From: Nonomuraea roseoviolacea subsp. carminata
GTDB lineage: Bacteria > Actinomycetota > Actinomycetes > Streptosporangiales > Streptosporangiaceae
Assembly: GCF_024172185.1 (NCBI RefSeq)
Contig: NZ_JAMZEC010000001.1
Coordinates: forward strand, 2,852,001-2,916,000
Reading direction: 5' to 3'
DNA length: 64,000 bases
The notes under the pieces are model-generated. The model was not told the origin of the DNA. It was given only the letters and a program-made list of their open reading frames with translations, and made no database searches. This document shows positions 57,133-64,000 of the stretch, piece after piece. Position 1 is the first letter of the stretch. Every line of letters starts with the position of its first letter. The position numbers were made by a program, and so were the translations under genes.

Positions 57133-60003
57133 ATGCTGGAAGACATGCTGGGCCGGTCGGTGAGTCCCGTCTTCGTCGGACGGGCCGAGGAGTTGGCGTC
57201 CCTTTCGCAGGCGCTCGAAGAGGCCCGGCGAGGCGCCGCGACGGCCGTTCTCCTCGGCGGCGAGGCCGGCGTCGGCAAGACGAGACTCGTACAGCGCTTC
57301 GCCGAGCAGGCGGCCCGCGACGGCTCCCTCGTCCTGTACGGCGGCTGCGTCGAGCTGTCGGCCGAGGGCCTGGCGTACGCGCCGTTCACCGCCGCGCTGC
57401 GGCAGCTCGTCCGCGAGCACGGCCGCGCCCGGGTGGCCGCGTTACTTCCCGAAGGCGCCGAGCGCGACCTGGCCCGGCTGCTCCCCGAGTTCGGCGAGCC
57501 CAGCGGCGACGGCGAGACCGACAGCGGCCGCGCCCGCCTGTTCGAGCAGATCCTCACGCTTCTGGAGCGACTGGCCGAGAGCCGCCCGGTCGTCCTGCTC
57601 ATCGAGGACATCCACTGGGCCGACCGGTCCAGCCGCGACCTGATCGCGTTCCTGTGCCGCAACCTGAGCGGCCCGCAGGTCCTCATCGTCATGACGTACC
57701 GCTCCGACGACCTGCACCGCCAGCACCCCCTGCGCCCGGTGCTGGCCGAGCTGGGGCGGGTCGGCGGCGTGCTCCGGCTCGACCTGCCGCGCCTGTCGAA
57801 GGACGAGGTGGCCCAGCAGATGGCCGGCATCCTCGGCAGGTCGCCCGCCTACCACAAGGTGGAGAAGGTCTACGACCGCAGCGAGGGCATCCCCCTGTTC
57901 GTGGAGGCGCTGGTCGACTCGGGCGTGGACTGCGCGTTCCCGTCCTCGATGCAGGACCTCATCCTCGGCGCGGTCGAGCGGCTGCCCGACGAGACGCAGC
58001 GGGTGCTGCGCATCGCCGCCGCCGGCGGCATCCGCGTCGGCCACGCCCTGCTCGCCGCCGTGAGCGGCCTGTCCGACCTGGAGCTGGAGAGCGCGCTGCG
58101 CCCCGCCATCGCCGGCAACGTGCTCCAGATCGCCGACGGCCGCGCCTACCTGTTCCGCCACTCCCTCATCCGCGAGGCCGTCCACGACGAGCTGCTGCCC
58201 GGCGAGCACCAGCGCCTGCACGCCCGCTACGCCGAGGAGATCTCGCGCGACCGCGCGCTCGTGCCGCCCGGCCGGGCCAAGGTCGAGCTGGCCCACCACT
58301 GGTACGGCGCCCGCAACGACGAGTGGGCGCTGGCCTCCGCCTGGGACGCGGCCCGCGCCTCGTTCCACGCGTTCGCCTACACCGAGGCCATCCCGCTGCT
58401 CGAACGCGTGCTCATGCTGTGGGACCGGGTGCCCGACGCGGCCGAGCGCATCGGCGCCGACCACACCGCGGTGCTGGAGAAGGCCAGCGATTGTGCGCGC
58501 GCCAGCGGCGACATCGACCGGGGCCTGAAGTTCATCAAGGCGGCGCTGGCCGAGCTGGACGAGACCCGCGAACCGGCCCGGGTGGCCAAGCTGCTCGTGC
58601 GCTGGGGCCAGCTCAAGGTCTACAAGGAGAAGACCGACGTGGTGGAGCAGCTCCGCCACGCGCTCAGCCTCGTGCCCGAGCCCGACCTGGCCCGCGTCGA
58701 GGTCATCACGCTGATGTCGCAGCACCTCATGCTGCGCGGCGACACCGAGGAGGGCACCGCGCTCGCCGAGGAGGGCCTGGCCCTGGCCAGGCAGCTCGGC
58801 GACCGGTGCCAGGAGGCCGAGCTGCTGCTCAACCTGTCGCTCGGCCACTCGCTCGCCGGCGACACCGAGGCCACGCTGGCCACCAACCTGCGCGCCCTGG
58901 AGATCGGCCGCGAGGAGGGCTCCGGCCGGGTGATCACCCGCGCGATCGGCAACAACGTCGACACGCTCAACGACCTTGGCCGCTGGCAGGAGGCGCTGGA
59001 GCTCGGCGAGGAGGGCTGGCGGCTGGCCAAGAAGTACGGCCGGGTCCGGCTGTCCGGGCTGTTCACCCTGAACAACATCGCCGAGACGCTGGAGGCGATC
59101 GGCCGCTGGGACGAGGCCCTCGACACCATCGAGCGGGCGCTCAACCTCGGCCCCGTGCTGCGCAACCGCCACCACCTGCTGCGGGTGCGGGCCGACGTGG
59201 CCATCGGCCGCGGCGAGGTGGACGTCGTGGAGGGCATCCTGCGCGAGACGGGCGTGCTGTCGGAGCGGCCCGAGGACTTCGTCCAGGACATCACCAACAG
59301 CATGCGGCTGCGCATCGGCTGGCACATGCTCAGGGGCGAGCCGGACGCCGCGCTGGCGGTCGCCGAGCGCACGCTCGCGCGGCCCGCCCAGTCGCCGAAG
59401 GCCATGCTCGGCTGGCGGCTGCTCGCGCTGCTGACCGTGGTGTGCGACGCGATGGAGGAGGCCGAGCCGGCCCGGGCCCGCGCGGTGTCCGAGCAGGCCG
59501 CGGAGATCGCCGCCGGGCTCGTGGTGAGCGGGCCGGTCGCCGAGGCGTACCGGCTGTCGTACTCACGCGACTTCGACGCCGCCGCGGCGGCGTGGGAGCG
59601 GCTCAACCGGCCGCACAACCAGGCCAAGGCCCTGCTGCGGGCCGCGAAGATCGCGGCCCGGTCCGGCGACCGCGAGGGCGCCGCGTCGCGGCTGGCGCTG
59701 GCCCGGCCGCTCGCGGACGGGCTGCGGGCCGCGCCGCTGCTGGAGGAGATCGACGCGCTGGGCCGCCGCGTCGGCGCGCCGCAGCAGCCCGACCAGGCGC
59801 CGCCCGAGCTGCTCACGCCGCGCGAGCTGGAGGTGCTGCGGCTGGTCGCCCTCGGGCGCACCAACCGCGACATCGCCAAGGAGCTGTTCATCTCGGCCAA
59901 GACCGTCAGCGTCCACGTGTCGAACATCCTGGCCAAGCTGGGGGTCACGACGCGCGGGGAGGCCGCCGCCGCGGCCCACCGCCTCTCGCTGCTGTCGCAC
60001 TAG
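57133..60003 (+). CDS. Large LuxR-family regulator with AAA ATPase domain (LAL/MalT type)
   Basis: A 956-residue regulator. The N-terminal AAA domain has Walker A GGEAGVGKTR at residues 43-52 and Walker B VVLLIEDIHWADRSS. A long middle part (about 400-860) is made of TPR-like helical pairs (ALELGEEGWRLAKKYGRV and similar). The LuxR HTH is at the C-terminus (LTPRELEVLRLVALGRTNRD, then ISAKTVSVHVSNILAKL). Such LAL proteins often activate secondary-metabolite or catabolic genes. ATG 57133 follows AAGGG at six bases. The target is not evident; deoC and the small gene are nearby. Confidence 0.9.
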   Translation: MLEDMLGRSVSPVFVGRAEELASLSQALEEARRGAATAVLLGGEAGVGKTRLVQRFAEQAARDGSLVLYGGCVELSAEGLAYAPFTAALRQLVREHGRARVAALLPEGAERDLARLLPEFGEPSGDGETDSGRARLFEQILTLLERLAESRPVVLLIEDIHWADRSSRDLIAFLCRNLSGPQVLIVMTYRSDDLHRQHPLRPVLAELGRVGGVLRLDLPRLSKDEVAQQMAGILGRSPAYHKVEKVYDRSEGIPLFVEALVDSGVDCAFPSSMQDLILGAVERLPDETQRVLRIAAAGGIRVGHALLAAVSGLSDLELESALRPAIAGNVLQIADGRAYLFRHSLIREAVHDELLPGEHQRLHARYAEEISRDRALVPPGRAKVELAHHWYGARNDEWALASAWDAARASFHAFAYTEAIPLLERVLMLWDRVPDAAERIGADHTAVLEKASDCARASGDIDRGLKFIKAALAELDETREPARVAKLLVRWGQLKVYKEKTDVVEQLRHALSLVPEPDLARVEVITLMSQHLMLRGDTEEGTALAEEGLALARQLGDRCQEAELLLNLSLGHSLAGDTEATLATNLRALEIGREEGSGRVITRAIGNNVDTLNDLGRWQEALELGEEGWRLAKKYGRVRLSGLFTLNNIAETLEAIGRWDEALDTIERALNLGPVLRNRHHLLRVRADVAIGRGEVDVVEGILRETGVLSERPEDFVQDITNSMRLRIGWHMLRGEPDAALAVAERTLARPAQSPKAMLGWRLLALLTVVCDAMEEAEPARARAVSEQAAEIAAGLVVSGPVAEAYRLSYSRDFDAAAAAWERLNRPHNQAKALLRAAKIAARSGDREGAASRLALARPLADGLRAAPLLEEIDALGRRVGAPQQPDQAPPELLTPRELEVLRLVALGRTNRDIAKELFISAKTVSVHVSNILAKLGVTTRGEAAAAAHRLSLLSH

Positions 60004-60014
60004 CCGCCGCGCGA

Positions 60015-60046
60015 GCCGGGCCGCCCTGGGGCCGGGCCGCCCTGGG
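60015..60046. repeat. 16-bp tandem repeat between convergent genes
   Basis: Two copies of GCCGGGCCGCCCTGGG at 60015-60030 and 60031-60046, with a partial third to about 60055, fill the 51-bp space between the stop codons of the LuxR-type and GDT1-family genes. Confidence 0.8.
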
Positions 60047-60054
60047 CCGGGCCG

Positions 60055-60621
60055 TCAGACGAACGGCTCGACCAGCAGGATGACGCCGAACACCGCGAAC
60101 GCGGCGGCGGCGCCGTACCTGATGGCCTTCTCCGGCAGGTGCTTGCCCAGCATGCGGCCCACCACGATGGCCAGCGCGTCGGCGGCGACCATGCCCACCG
60201 TGGAGCCGATCCAGGTGCCCAGCCAGCCGTGCTGCGTGGCCAGCGTGATCGTGGCCAGCATGGTCTTGTCGCCCAGCTCGCTCAGGAAGAACGCGACGGT
60301 GACGGCGATGATCGCGTTGCGGGTGGTGCGCTGCGCCTTCCGCGACTCCTCCTCGCTCAGCTCGTCACCCCTGAGCGTCCACAGGGCGAACCCGAGGAAC
60401 GCGATCCCGGCCACGATCGAGATGGCCGTCATCGGCAGCACCTCGCCCAGCAGCCCTCCGACGGCCACGCTGACGAGGTGGACGACGGCCGTCGCCAGGG
60501 TGATGCCCGCCAGCACCGGCCAGGGCTTGAATCGGGTGGCGAACGTCATCGCCATGAGCTGGCTCTTGTCGCCCAGCTCCGCCACGAAGATGACGGCGAG
60601 ACTGATCCAGAAAGCTTCCAA
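60055..60621 (-). CDS. GDT1/UPF0016-family cation transporter, probably manganese
   Basis: A 188-residue membrane protein with six helices in two repeats, each carrying the family motif E-x-G-D-K: AELGDKSQLMA near residue 15 and SELGDKTMLA near 118. Members export Mn2+ or Ca2+ in exchange for protons. The yybP-ykoY riboswitch in the leader supports manganese. The start is a TTG at 60621 after AGAGGA. Confidence 0.9.
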   Translation of the reverse strand: MEAFWISLAVIFVAELGDKSQLMAMTFATRFKPWPVLAGITLATAVVHLVSVAVGGLLGEVLPMTAISIVAGIAFLGFALWTLRGDELSEEESRKAQRTTRNAIIAVTVAFFLSELGDKTMLATITLATQHGWLGTWIGSTVGMVAADALAIVVGRMLGKHLPEKAIRYGAAAAFAVFGVILLVEPFV

Positions 60622-60724
60622 CGGTCCTCTTCCGCGCGGCCGGACCGTGAGCGGCCGCCCGGGGGAGATCCGGGCACGACTCCGGCCCGGCAGCGTCTTG
60701 GTGCATGACGTACATGTCCACGAC

Positions 60725-60825
60725 TGCCAGGCCGAAGGTCTCGTCCGCCCGTCTCAGGCCCGCGCGACCGGGCGCCGGAGCGCCAGTGTGTCGATCACGC
60801 GATTGGGACTACTCCCCCTCGGTGT
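60725..60825 (-). ncRNA. yybP-ykoY (manganese-sensing) riboswitch
   Basis: Reading the minus strand from 60825, the sequence has the conserved elements of this class in order: GGGGGAGTAG (60809-60818), ATCGACACACTGG (about 60785-60797), a variable GC-rich stem, then GACGAGACCTTCGGCC (about 60730-60745). These match the L1 and L3 loop motifs that form the Mn2+ pocket. It lies about 110 bases before the TTG of a GDT1-family transporter gene, the type of gene this riboswitch commonly turns on. I recognised it by its motifs only. Confidence 0.88.
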
Positions 60826-60877
60826 GTTTCCGGAGAACTCTAACAAGCCTCCGGGCATGCCTTATTCCGGGCCCGCG

Positions 60878-61924
60878 TCACTCGGGGTCCGCGTCGAGGG
60901 CGCAGCCGACCAGCACCGGCTCGTTGACCAGCGTCACCCCGAACTTCTCGCGCACCCCGTCGCGCACCTCCCGGGCCAGCGCCAGCAGGTCGGCGGCGGT
61001 GGCCTCGCCCGTGGGGTTGGTCAGAGCCAGTGTGTGCTTGGTGGAGATGCGGGCCGGGCCGCGGGTGTAGCCCTTGGGGAAGCCCGCCTGCTCGATCAGC
61101 CAGGCCGCGGGCACCTTGACGGAGCCGCCGGGCAGCTCCCAGCGCGGGTGGCCGGGCGCGCGCGCCTCCAGCCGCTCGGCCTCCTCGGAGCCCAGCACCG
61201 GGTTGGTGAAGAACGAGCCGGCGCTGCGGGTGTCGGGGTCGGCCGGGTCGATCACCATGCCCTTGGAGCGCCGCAGCTCCAGCACGGCCTCACGGGCGCG
61301 CGCCAGCGGCACCCGCTCGCCGGGCTCGACGCCGAGCCGCCCGGCCAGCTCCTTGTACGCGACGGGCGCCGACAGGCCGGACACGTCCAGCGCGTACGTC
61401 ACCGCGAGCACCACGTGCCGGCCGGGGTCGCGCTTGAACGCGCTGTCGCGGTAGGAGAAGCCGCACTGCCGCGCCTCCAGGTCGACCACGTGCCGGGTGC
61501 GCCGGTCGTAGGCGCGCACGCACCTGATGGTCTGCGCGACCTCCTGGCCGTACGCGCCGACGTTCTGGATGGGGGTGGCGCCGACCAGGCCGGGGATGCC
61601 GGACAGGCATTCGAGCCCGGACCAGCCCTCCGCCACGGCGCGGGCGACCAGCGGCTCCCAGCTCTCGCCCGCCTCGACGGTGACGATCACCTGTTCGCCG
61701 TCGCGCGAGACCGACACGCCCTCGGAGGCCAGCCTGACGACCAGGCCGTCGAAGCCGTCGTCGGCCACCACGACGTTGCTGCCGCCGCCGAGCACCAGGA
61801 CCCGCTCGCCCGTCCGGTCGGCCTCGGCGAGCTCGGAGACCACCTGCTCCGCGGTGGCGGCCTCGACGAAACGGCGGGCGGGGCCGCCCAGGCCCAGCGT
61901 GGTGTACGGCGCGAGCATCTCCAT
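60878..61924 (-). CDS. murB: UDP-N-acetylenolpyruvoylglucosamine reductase
   Basis: A 348-residue flavoprotein completing UDP-MurNAc synthesis. FAD-binding signatures are TTLGLGGPARRF, VLGGGSNVVVADDGFDG and GLVGATPIQNVGAYGQE; the catalytic Ser is in RSAGSFFTNPV and the Glu in LVNEPVLVG. ATG 61924 is used. Its position beside hadA/hadB-type genes is the usual actinobacterial arrangement. Confidence 0.93.
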   Translation of the reverse strand: MEMLAPYTTLGLGGPARRFVEAATAEQVVSELAEADRTGERVLVLGGGSNVVVADDGFDGLVVRLASEGVSVSRDGEQVIVTVEAGESWEPLVARAVAEGWSGLECLSGIPGLVGATPIQNVGAYGQEVAQTIRCVRAYDRRTRHVVDLEARQCGFSYRDSAFKRDPGRHVVLAVTYALDVSGLSAPVAYKELAGRLGVEPGERVPLARAREAVLELRRSKGMVIDPADPDTRSAGSFFTNPVLGSEEAERLEARAPGHPRWELPGGSVKVPAAWLIEQAGFPKGYTRGPARISTKHTLALTNPTGEATAADLLALAREVRDGVREKFGVTLVNEPVLVGCALDADPE

Positions 61925-61956
61925 GGGCCACAAGCTTAGGAGATGCCGGGCCCCGC

Positions 61957-62003
61957 GACAGAGGGTCTGTCCCGGACGAGGCGTCCGGGACAGACCCTCT
62001 GTC
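61957..62003. terminator. Hairpin with a 22-bp perfect stem upstream of murB
   Basis: Bases 61957-61978 pair perfectly with 61982-62003 around a three-base loop (AGG). A 22-nt segment of the hairpin is repeated directly at 61966-61987 and 61998-62019, so alternative hairpins can form. There is no T-run. It lies between the glycosyltransferase-like gene (ends 62146) and murB (starts 61924), both on the minus strand. Confidence 0.75.
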
Positions 62004-62060
62004 CCGGACGAGGCGTCCGCCCTCGGCCCGGGGCGGCCGGCCGGCGGTGCGGCGGCCGGG

Positions 62061-62188
62061 TCAGGCGGCGCGCTGACGCGGACGGACAGGCGGCCGGCCG
62101 GGTCAGGTGGCACGCTGACGGCGCACGGACAGGCGGCCGGCCGGGTCAGGCGGCGCGCTGACGGCGGACGGGCAGGCGGTCGGCCGGG
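62061..62188. repeat. 42/43-bp tandem triplication of a gene end
   Basis: Three copies starting with GTCAGG-type ends at about 62061, 62103 and 62146. The rightmost copy holds the last codons (VRRQRAA) and TGA of the minus-strand gene; the other two are extra copies past the stop. The leftmost copy is one base shorter. Confidence 0.88.
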
Positions 62189-63162
62189 ACGACTCTGACG
62201 CCGCGCAGGTTCCGGGACAGCTCCGTGCCGTCACGCGTCTGCTCCGGGTCGTCGCCGAGGGCGGCCGACCTCCGTACCGCCAGCAGCTCTCCCCCGAGCG
62301 CGGAGACGTCCCTGGCGCCCTCCCCCGGGTCGGTCTCGCGCCACGTCCGGCCGTCGGGCTCCTGCCCCGTCCACCCGGCGGCCACGGCGCCGTCGTCGAT
62401 CGCCGCGACGAGCGGCGTGATCGCGTCGCCCTCCAGCACGACGGAGCCCTCCATGAGGACGAACACCTCCGCCGTGTCCAGGTGCAGCAGCTTGGCCAGG
62501 CACTCGCCCCACGTGGCCGTGCCGCCCCGCCACTCCGGCTGCTCCTCGACGTACCAGGCCGTGACGCGCTCCGGGTGGCGCGCGGCCAGCTCGCGCAGCA
62601 CCGTGCCCGCGCCGTCCACGTCGCCCAGGTCCAGGGCCAGGATGTGCGCGGCGGTGTGGTCGATGACCGACTGGAGGGCCCGCCGGGTGTCCTCGGGATG
62701 GCCGTCCACCAGGAAGCCGACGGTCGTCGCGATGTCCTCGGTGCGCACGCGCTGGCGCTCGGCGTTGACGCCGAGGGCGTCGAGGCGGTTGGTGGCCAGG
62801 GTGCCGTCCCAGACGCGCTGGGCGTGGAGGAGGTCGTCGTCGGGGACGCCGTGCTGCGCGGGGTCGCCGGAGAAGCCGAACTCGGCGGCGGGGTTGCCGC
62901 GCGCGCCCGTGCCCGCCTCGCCGGCGCCGGAGCCCGCGCCACCGGAGCCGCCGCCCGCGCCGGGCCCGGCGGGCTGCGCCCGCCCGGTGCCCACGCCGGT
63001 GGCGACGGAGCCTGAGGTGTCGCGGCCGGTGCCGGTGCCGCCGGCGATGTCCTGCGGCCTCGGGGGACGCAGGCGTCGCGACGGGGCGCCGTCGGTCACG
63101 GCGGACACGGGGATCGAACGGACCGTGGGCCAGACTGTGACGTGGTGCGGAGCTTCGGTCAT
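62146..63162 (-). CDS. Glycosyltransferase-like protein of unknown function
   Basis: A 338-residue protein. After a Gly/Ala-rich disordered stretch (about residues 38-85), the C-terminal ~220 residues resemble a GT-A fold: VGFLVDGHPEDTRRALQSVI, ILALDLGDVDG, WGECLAKLLHLDTAEVFVLM and GSVVLEGDAITPLVAAI, the order of elements seen in family 2 glycosyltransferases, though DxD metal ligands are not clear. It may be degenerate or non-catalytic. ATG 63162 or GTG 63168. It lies between the hadB-like gene and murB, an unusual insertion. Confidence 0.6.
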   Translation of the reverse strand: MTEAPHHVTVWPTVRSIPVSAVTDGAPSRRLRPPRPQDIAGGTGTGRDTSGSVATGVGTGRAQPAGPGAGGGSGGAGSGAGEAGTGARGNPAAEFGFSGDPAQHGVPDDDLLHAQRVWDGTLATNRLDALGVNAERQRVRTEDIATTVGFLVDGHPEDTRRALQSVIDHTAAHILALDLGDVDGAGTVLRELAARHPERVTAWYVEEQPEWRGGTATWGECLAKLLHLDTAEVFVLMEGSVVLEGDAITPLVAAIDDGAVAAGWTGQEPDGRTWRETDPGEGARDVSALGGELLAVRRSAALGDDPEQTRDGTELSRNLRGVRVVPADRLPVRRQRAA

Positions 63163-63232
63163 GGTCACACGGCTACCCCGAAGCCGCCCGCCCTATCATC
63201 GCGCCCGCAGGTCAACGGGCCGCGGCGGTCGC

Positions 63233-63661
63233 TCAGGCGAGCTGGACGACGGCACGGGCCCGCGACAGCACCTTGGCGTCGTCCGCGCGGGCGGTCAGGC
63301 CGACGACCACCCGCTTGTCGCCGAGCTTCTCCTCCACCACGCCGCTGACCGTGATCGTGGTCCCCTCGTCGTCGTCCGGGACCACCACCATCGACGAGAA
63401 CCGCACCCCGTAGTCCACCACCGCGGCCGGGTCGCCGGCCCAGTCGGTGACGAAGCGGCCGCCCTGCGCCATCGTGTACATGCCGTGCGCGATGACGTCG
63501 GGCAGCCCGACGGCCTTGGCGAAGCGCTCGTTCCAGTGGATGGGGTTGAAGTCACCCGACGCGCCCGCGTACATGACCAGGTTGACCCGCCGCACCCGGT
63601 ACTCCGCGGCCGGGATCTCCTGCCCCGCCTCCACCTCGTCGTACTTCACCGTCGCGGTCAT
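63233..63661 (-). CDS. MaoC-family dehydratase (HadB-like)
   Basis: A 142-residue hot-dog-fold (R)-specific hydratase/dehydratase. The active site YAGASGDFNPIHWNE has the catalytic Asp and His, followed by GLPDVIAHGMYTMA. In actinobacteria it pairs with HadA to dehydrate 3-hydroxyacyl-ACP in type II fatty-acid synthesis. The ATG at 63661 overlaps the HadA-like stop by one base (TGATG). Confidence 0.9.
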   Translation of the reverse strand: MTATVKYDEVEAGQEIPAAEYRVRRVNLVMYAGASGDFNPIHWNERFAKAVGLPDVIAHGMYTMAQGGRFVTDWAGDPAAVVDYGVRFSSMVVVPDDDEGTTITVSGVVEEKLGDKRVVVGLTARADDAKVLSRARAVVQLA

Positions 63662-64000
63662 CAGGCCGCACCTCCGCGCTCGACGATCGTGTTGTAGGTG
63701 GTGCAGACCGGCTCGCCGGACACGGTGGTGACCTCGCTGCGGATGGTCATCAGCTCGTTGCGGCCGGCGCTGCGGATCTCGGTGATGGTGGCGCTGGTGA
63801 CCAGCTCGTCGCCGGCGTGGACGGGGCGGTGGTACTCGAAGCGCTGCTCGCCGTGGACGACCATCGCGATGTTCAGGCCGAGGTCGGGGTCGACCAGCGC
63901 CTCGCTGCCGCCCTGGAGGCTGAAGACGATGGGGAACGTCGGCGGCGCGACCACGTCGGGGTGCCCGGCCGCGCGGGCGGCCTCCTTGTCCCGGTAGATG
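63661..64000 (-). CDS. MaoC-like dehydratase N-terminal (HadA-like), 5' end cut by window
   Basis: The gene enters from the right edge; about 112 codons are visible up to the TGA at 63661. YRDKEAARAAGHPDVVAPPT then FRY-like EQRFEYHRPVHAGDELVT is characteristic of HadA/UPF0336 proteins, the non-catalytic or substrate-binding hot-dog partner of HadB. The start codon lies beyond base 64000. It forms a dehydratase pair with the next gene. Confidence 0.88.
   Translation of the reverse strand, partial: IYRDKEAARAAGHPDVVAPPTFPIVFSLQGGSEALVDPDLGLNIAMVVHGEQRFEYHRPVHAGDELVTSATITEIRSAGRNELMTIRSEVTTVSGEPVCTTYNTIVERGGAA

Noticed and set aside
43593..62188. Clusters of short repeats considered as CRISPR arrays
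   Set aside because: All are head-to-tail units without unique spacers, and no cas genes are present.

Overview
The window is a GC-rich, gene-dense stretch of actinobacterial chromosome. The base composition, frequent GTG starts, overlapping ATGA/GTGA gene junctions, a mycothiol-type maleylpyruvate isomerase fold, an ECF41-type sigma factor, a hadA-hadB-murB neighbourhood and a large number of TetR/LacI/ArsR/RpiR/LysR/AraC/LuxR regulators all point to a filamentous actinomycete. A Streptosporangiales-like genus (for example Nonomuraea) is my guess, but the genus is inference. I see no rRNA, tRNA, insertion sequence, prophage or CRISPR array.

Region by region. 1-1763: a metallo-beta-lactamase-fold alkyl sulfatase cut by the left edge. 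1900-5687: HAD phosphatase, secreted serine hydrolase, GNAT acetyltransferase and a PRPP synthetase. 5716-8766: a nucleoside-salvage pair (adenosine deaminase and nucleoside hydrolase) divergent from a LacI-type regulator, with two matching operators between them. 8897-11091: an SDR remnant followed by an ECF41-type sigma factor locus in which three near-identical promoters drive the sigma gene, a cysteine-less CMD-family protein and a divergent small membrane protein. 11153-16015: TetR/azoreductase/SMR efflux, a thiol-transferase-like gene, an alpha/beta hydrolase with Cys in the nucleophile position, an ArsR-type regulator and a Nudix hydrolase. 16328-19244: a tightly overlapping three-gene operon of one His/Asp-rich polytopic membrane protein and two exported metal-type (YtkA-like) proteins; I cannot name its function, and it is one of the better candidates for an undescribed system. 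19473-22206: TetR, FAD monooxygenase and NmrA-type reductase. 22217-27975: a complete peptide/nickel-type ABC importer whose binding protein is anchored by a C-terminal membrane helix. 28094-30723: ABC-F ATPase, DUF2809 membrane protein and a DJ-1/PfpI protein. 30787-34189: two divergent TetR-controlled pairs (Gal80-like Gfo/Idh protein; MDR-type oxidoreductase), each with paired perfect operators. 34263-42892: APC permease, LipB, PspC, HAD, AraC/NmrA, RpiR, UppP, MFS and ArsR. 42882-50603: HrpB helicase, a repeat-tailed protein, amidase, ECF sigma/partner pair and YihY. 50758-53078: exported peptidase and LysR. 53187-56574: the deoC deoxyribose operon with one intact aldehyde dehydrogenase and one truncated relative. 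56870-60003: a 48-residue protein and a giant AAA/LuxR regulator. 60055-64000: a GDT1-family cation transporter under a yybP-ykoY (manganese) riboswitch, MurB, an unplaced glycosyltransferase-like protein, and HadB/HadA dehydratases (the last cut by the right edge).

A theme that runs through the window is short tandem duplication at gene ends: at least six genes have 16-43 bp units repeated over their stop codon, next to it, or over their start. These repeats are listed separately and discussed in the findings.
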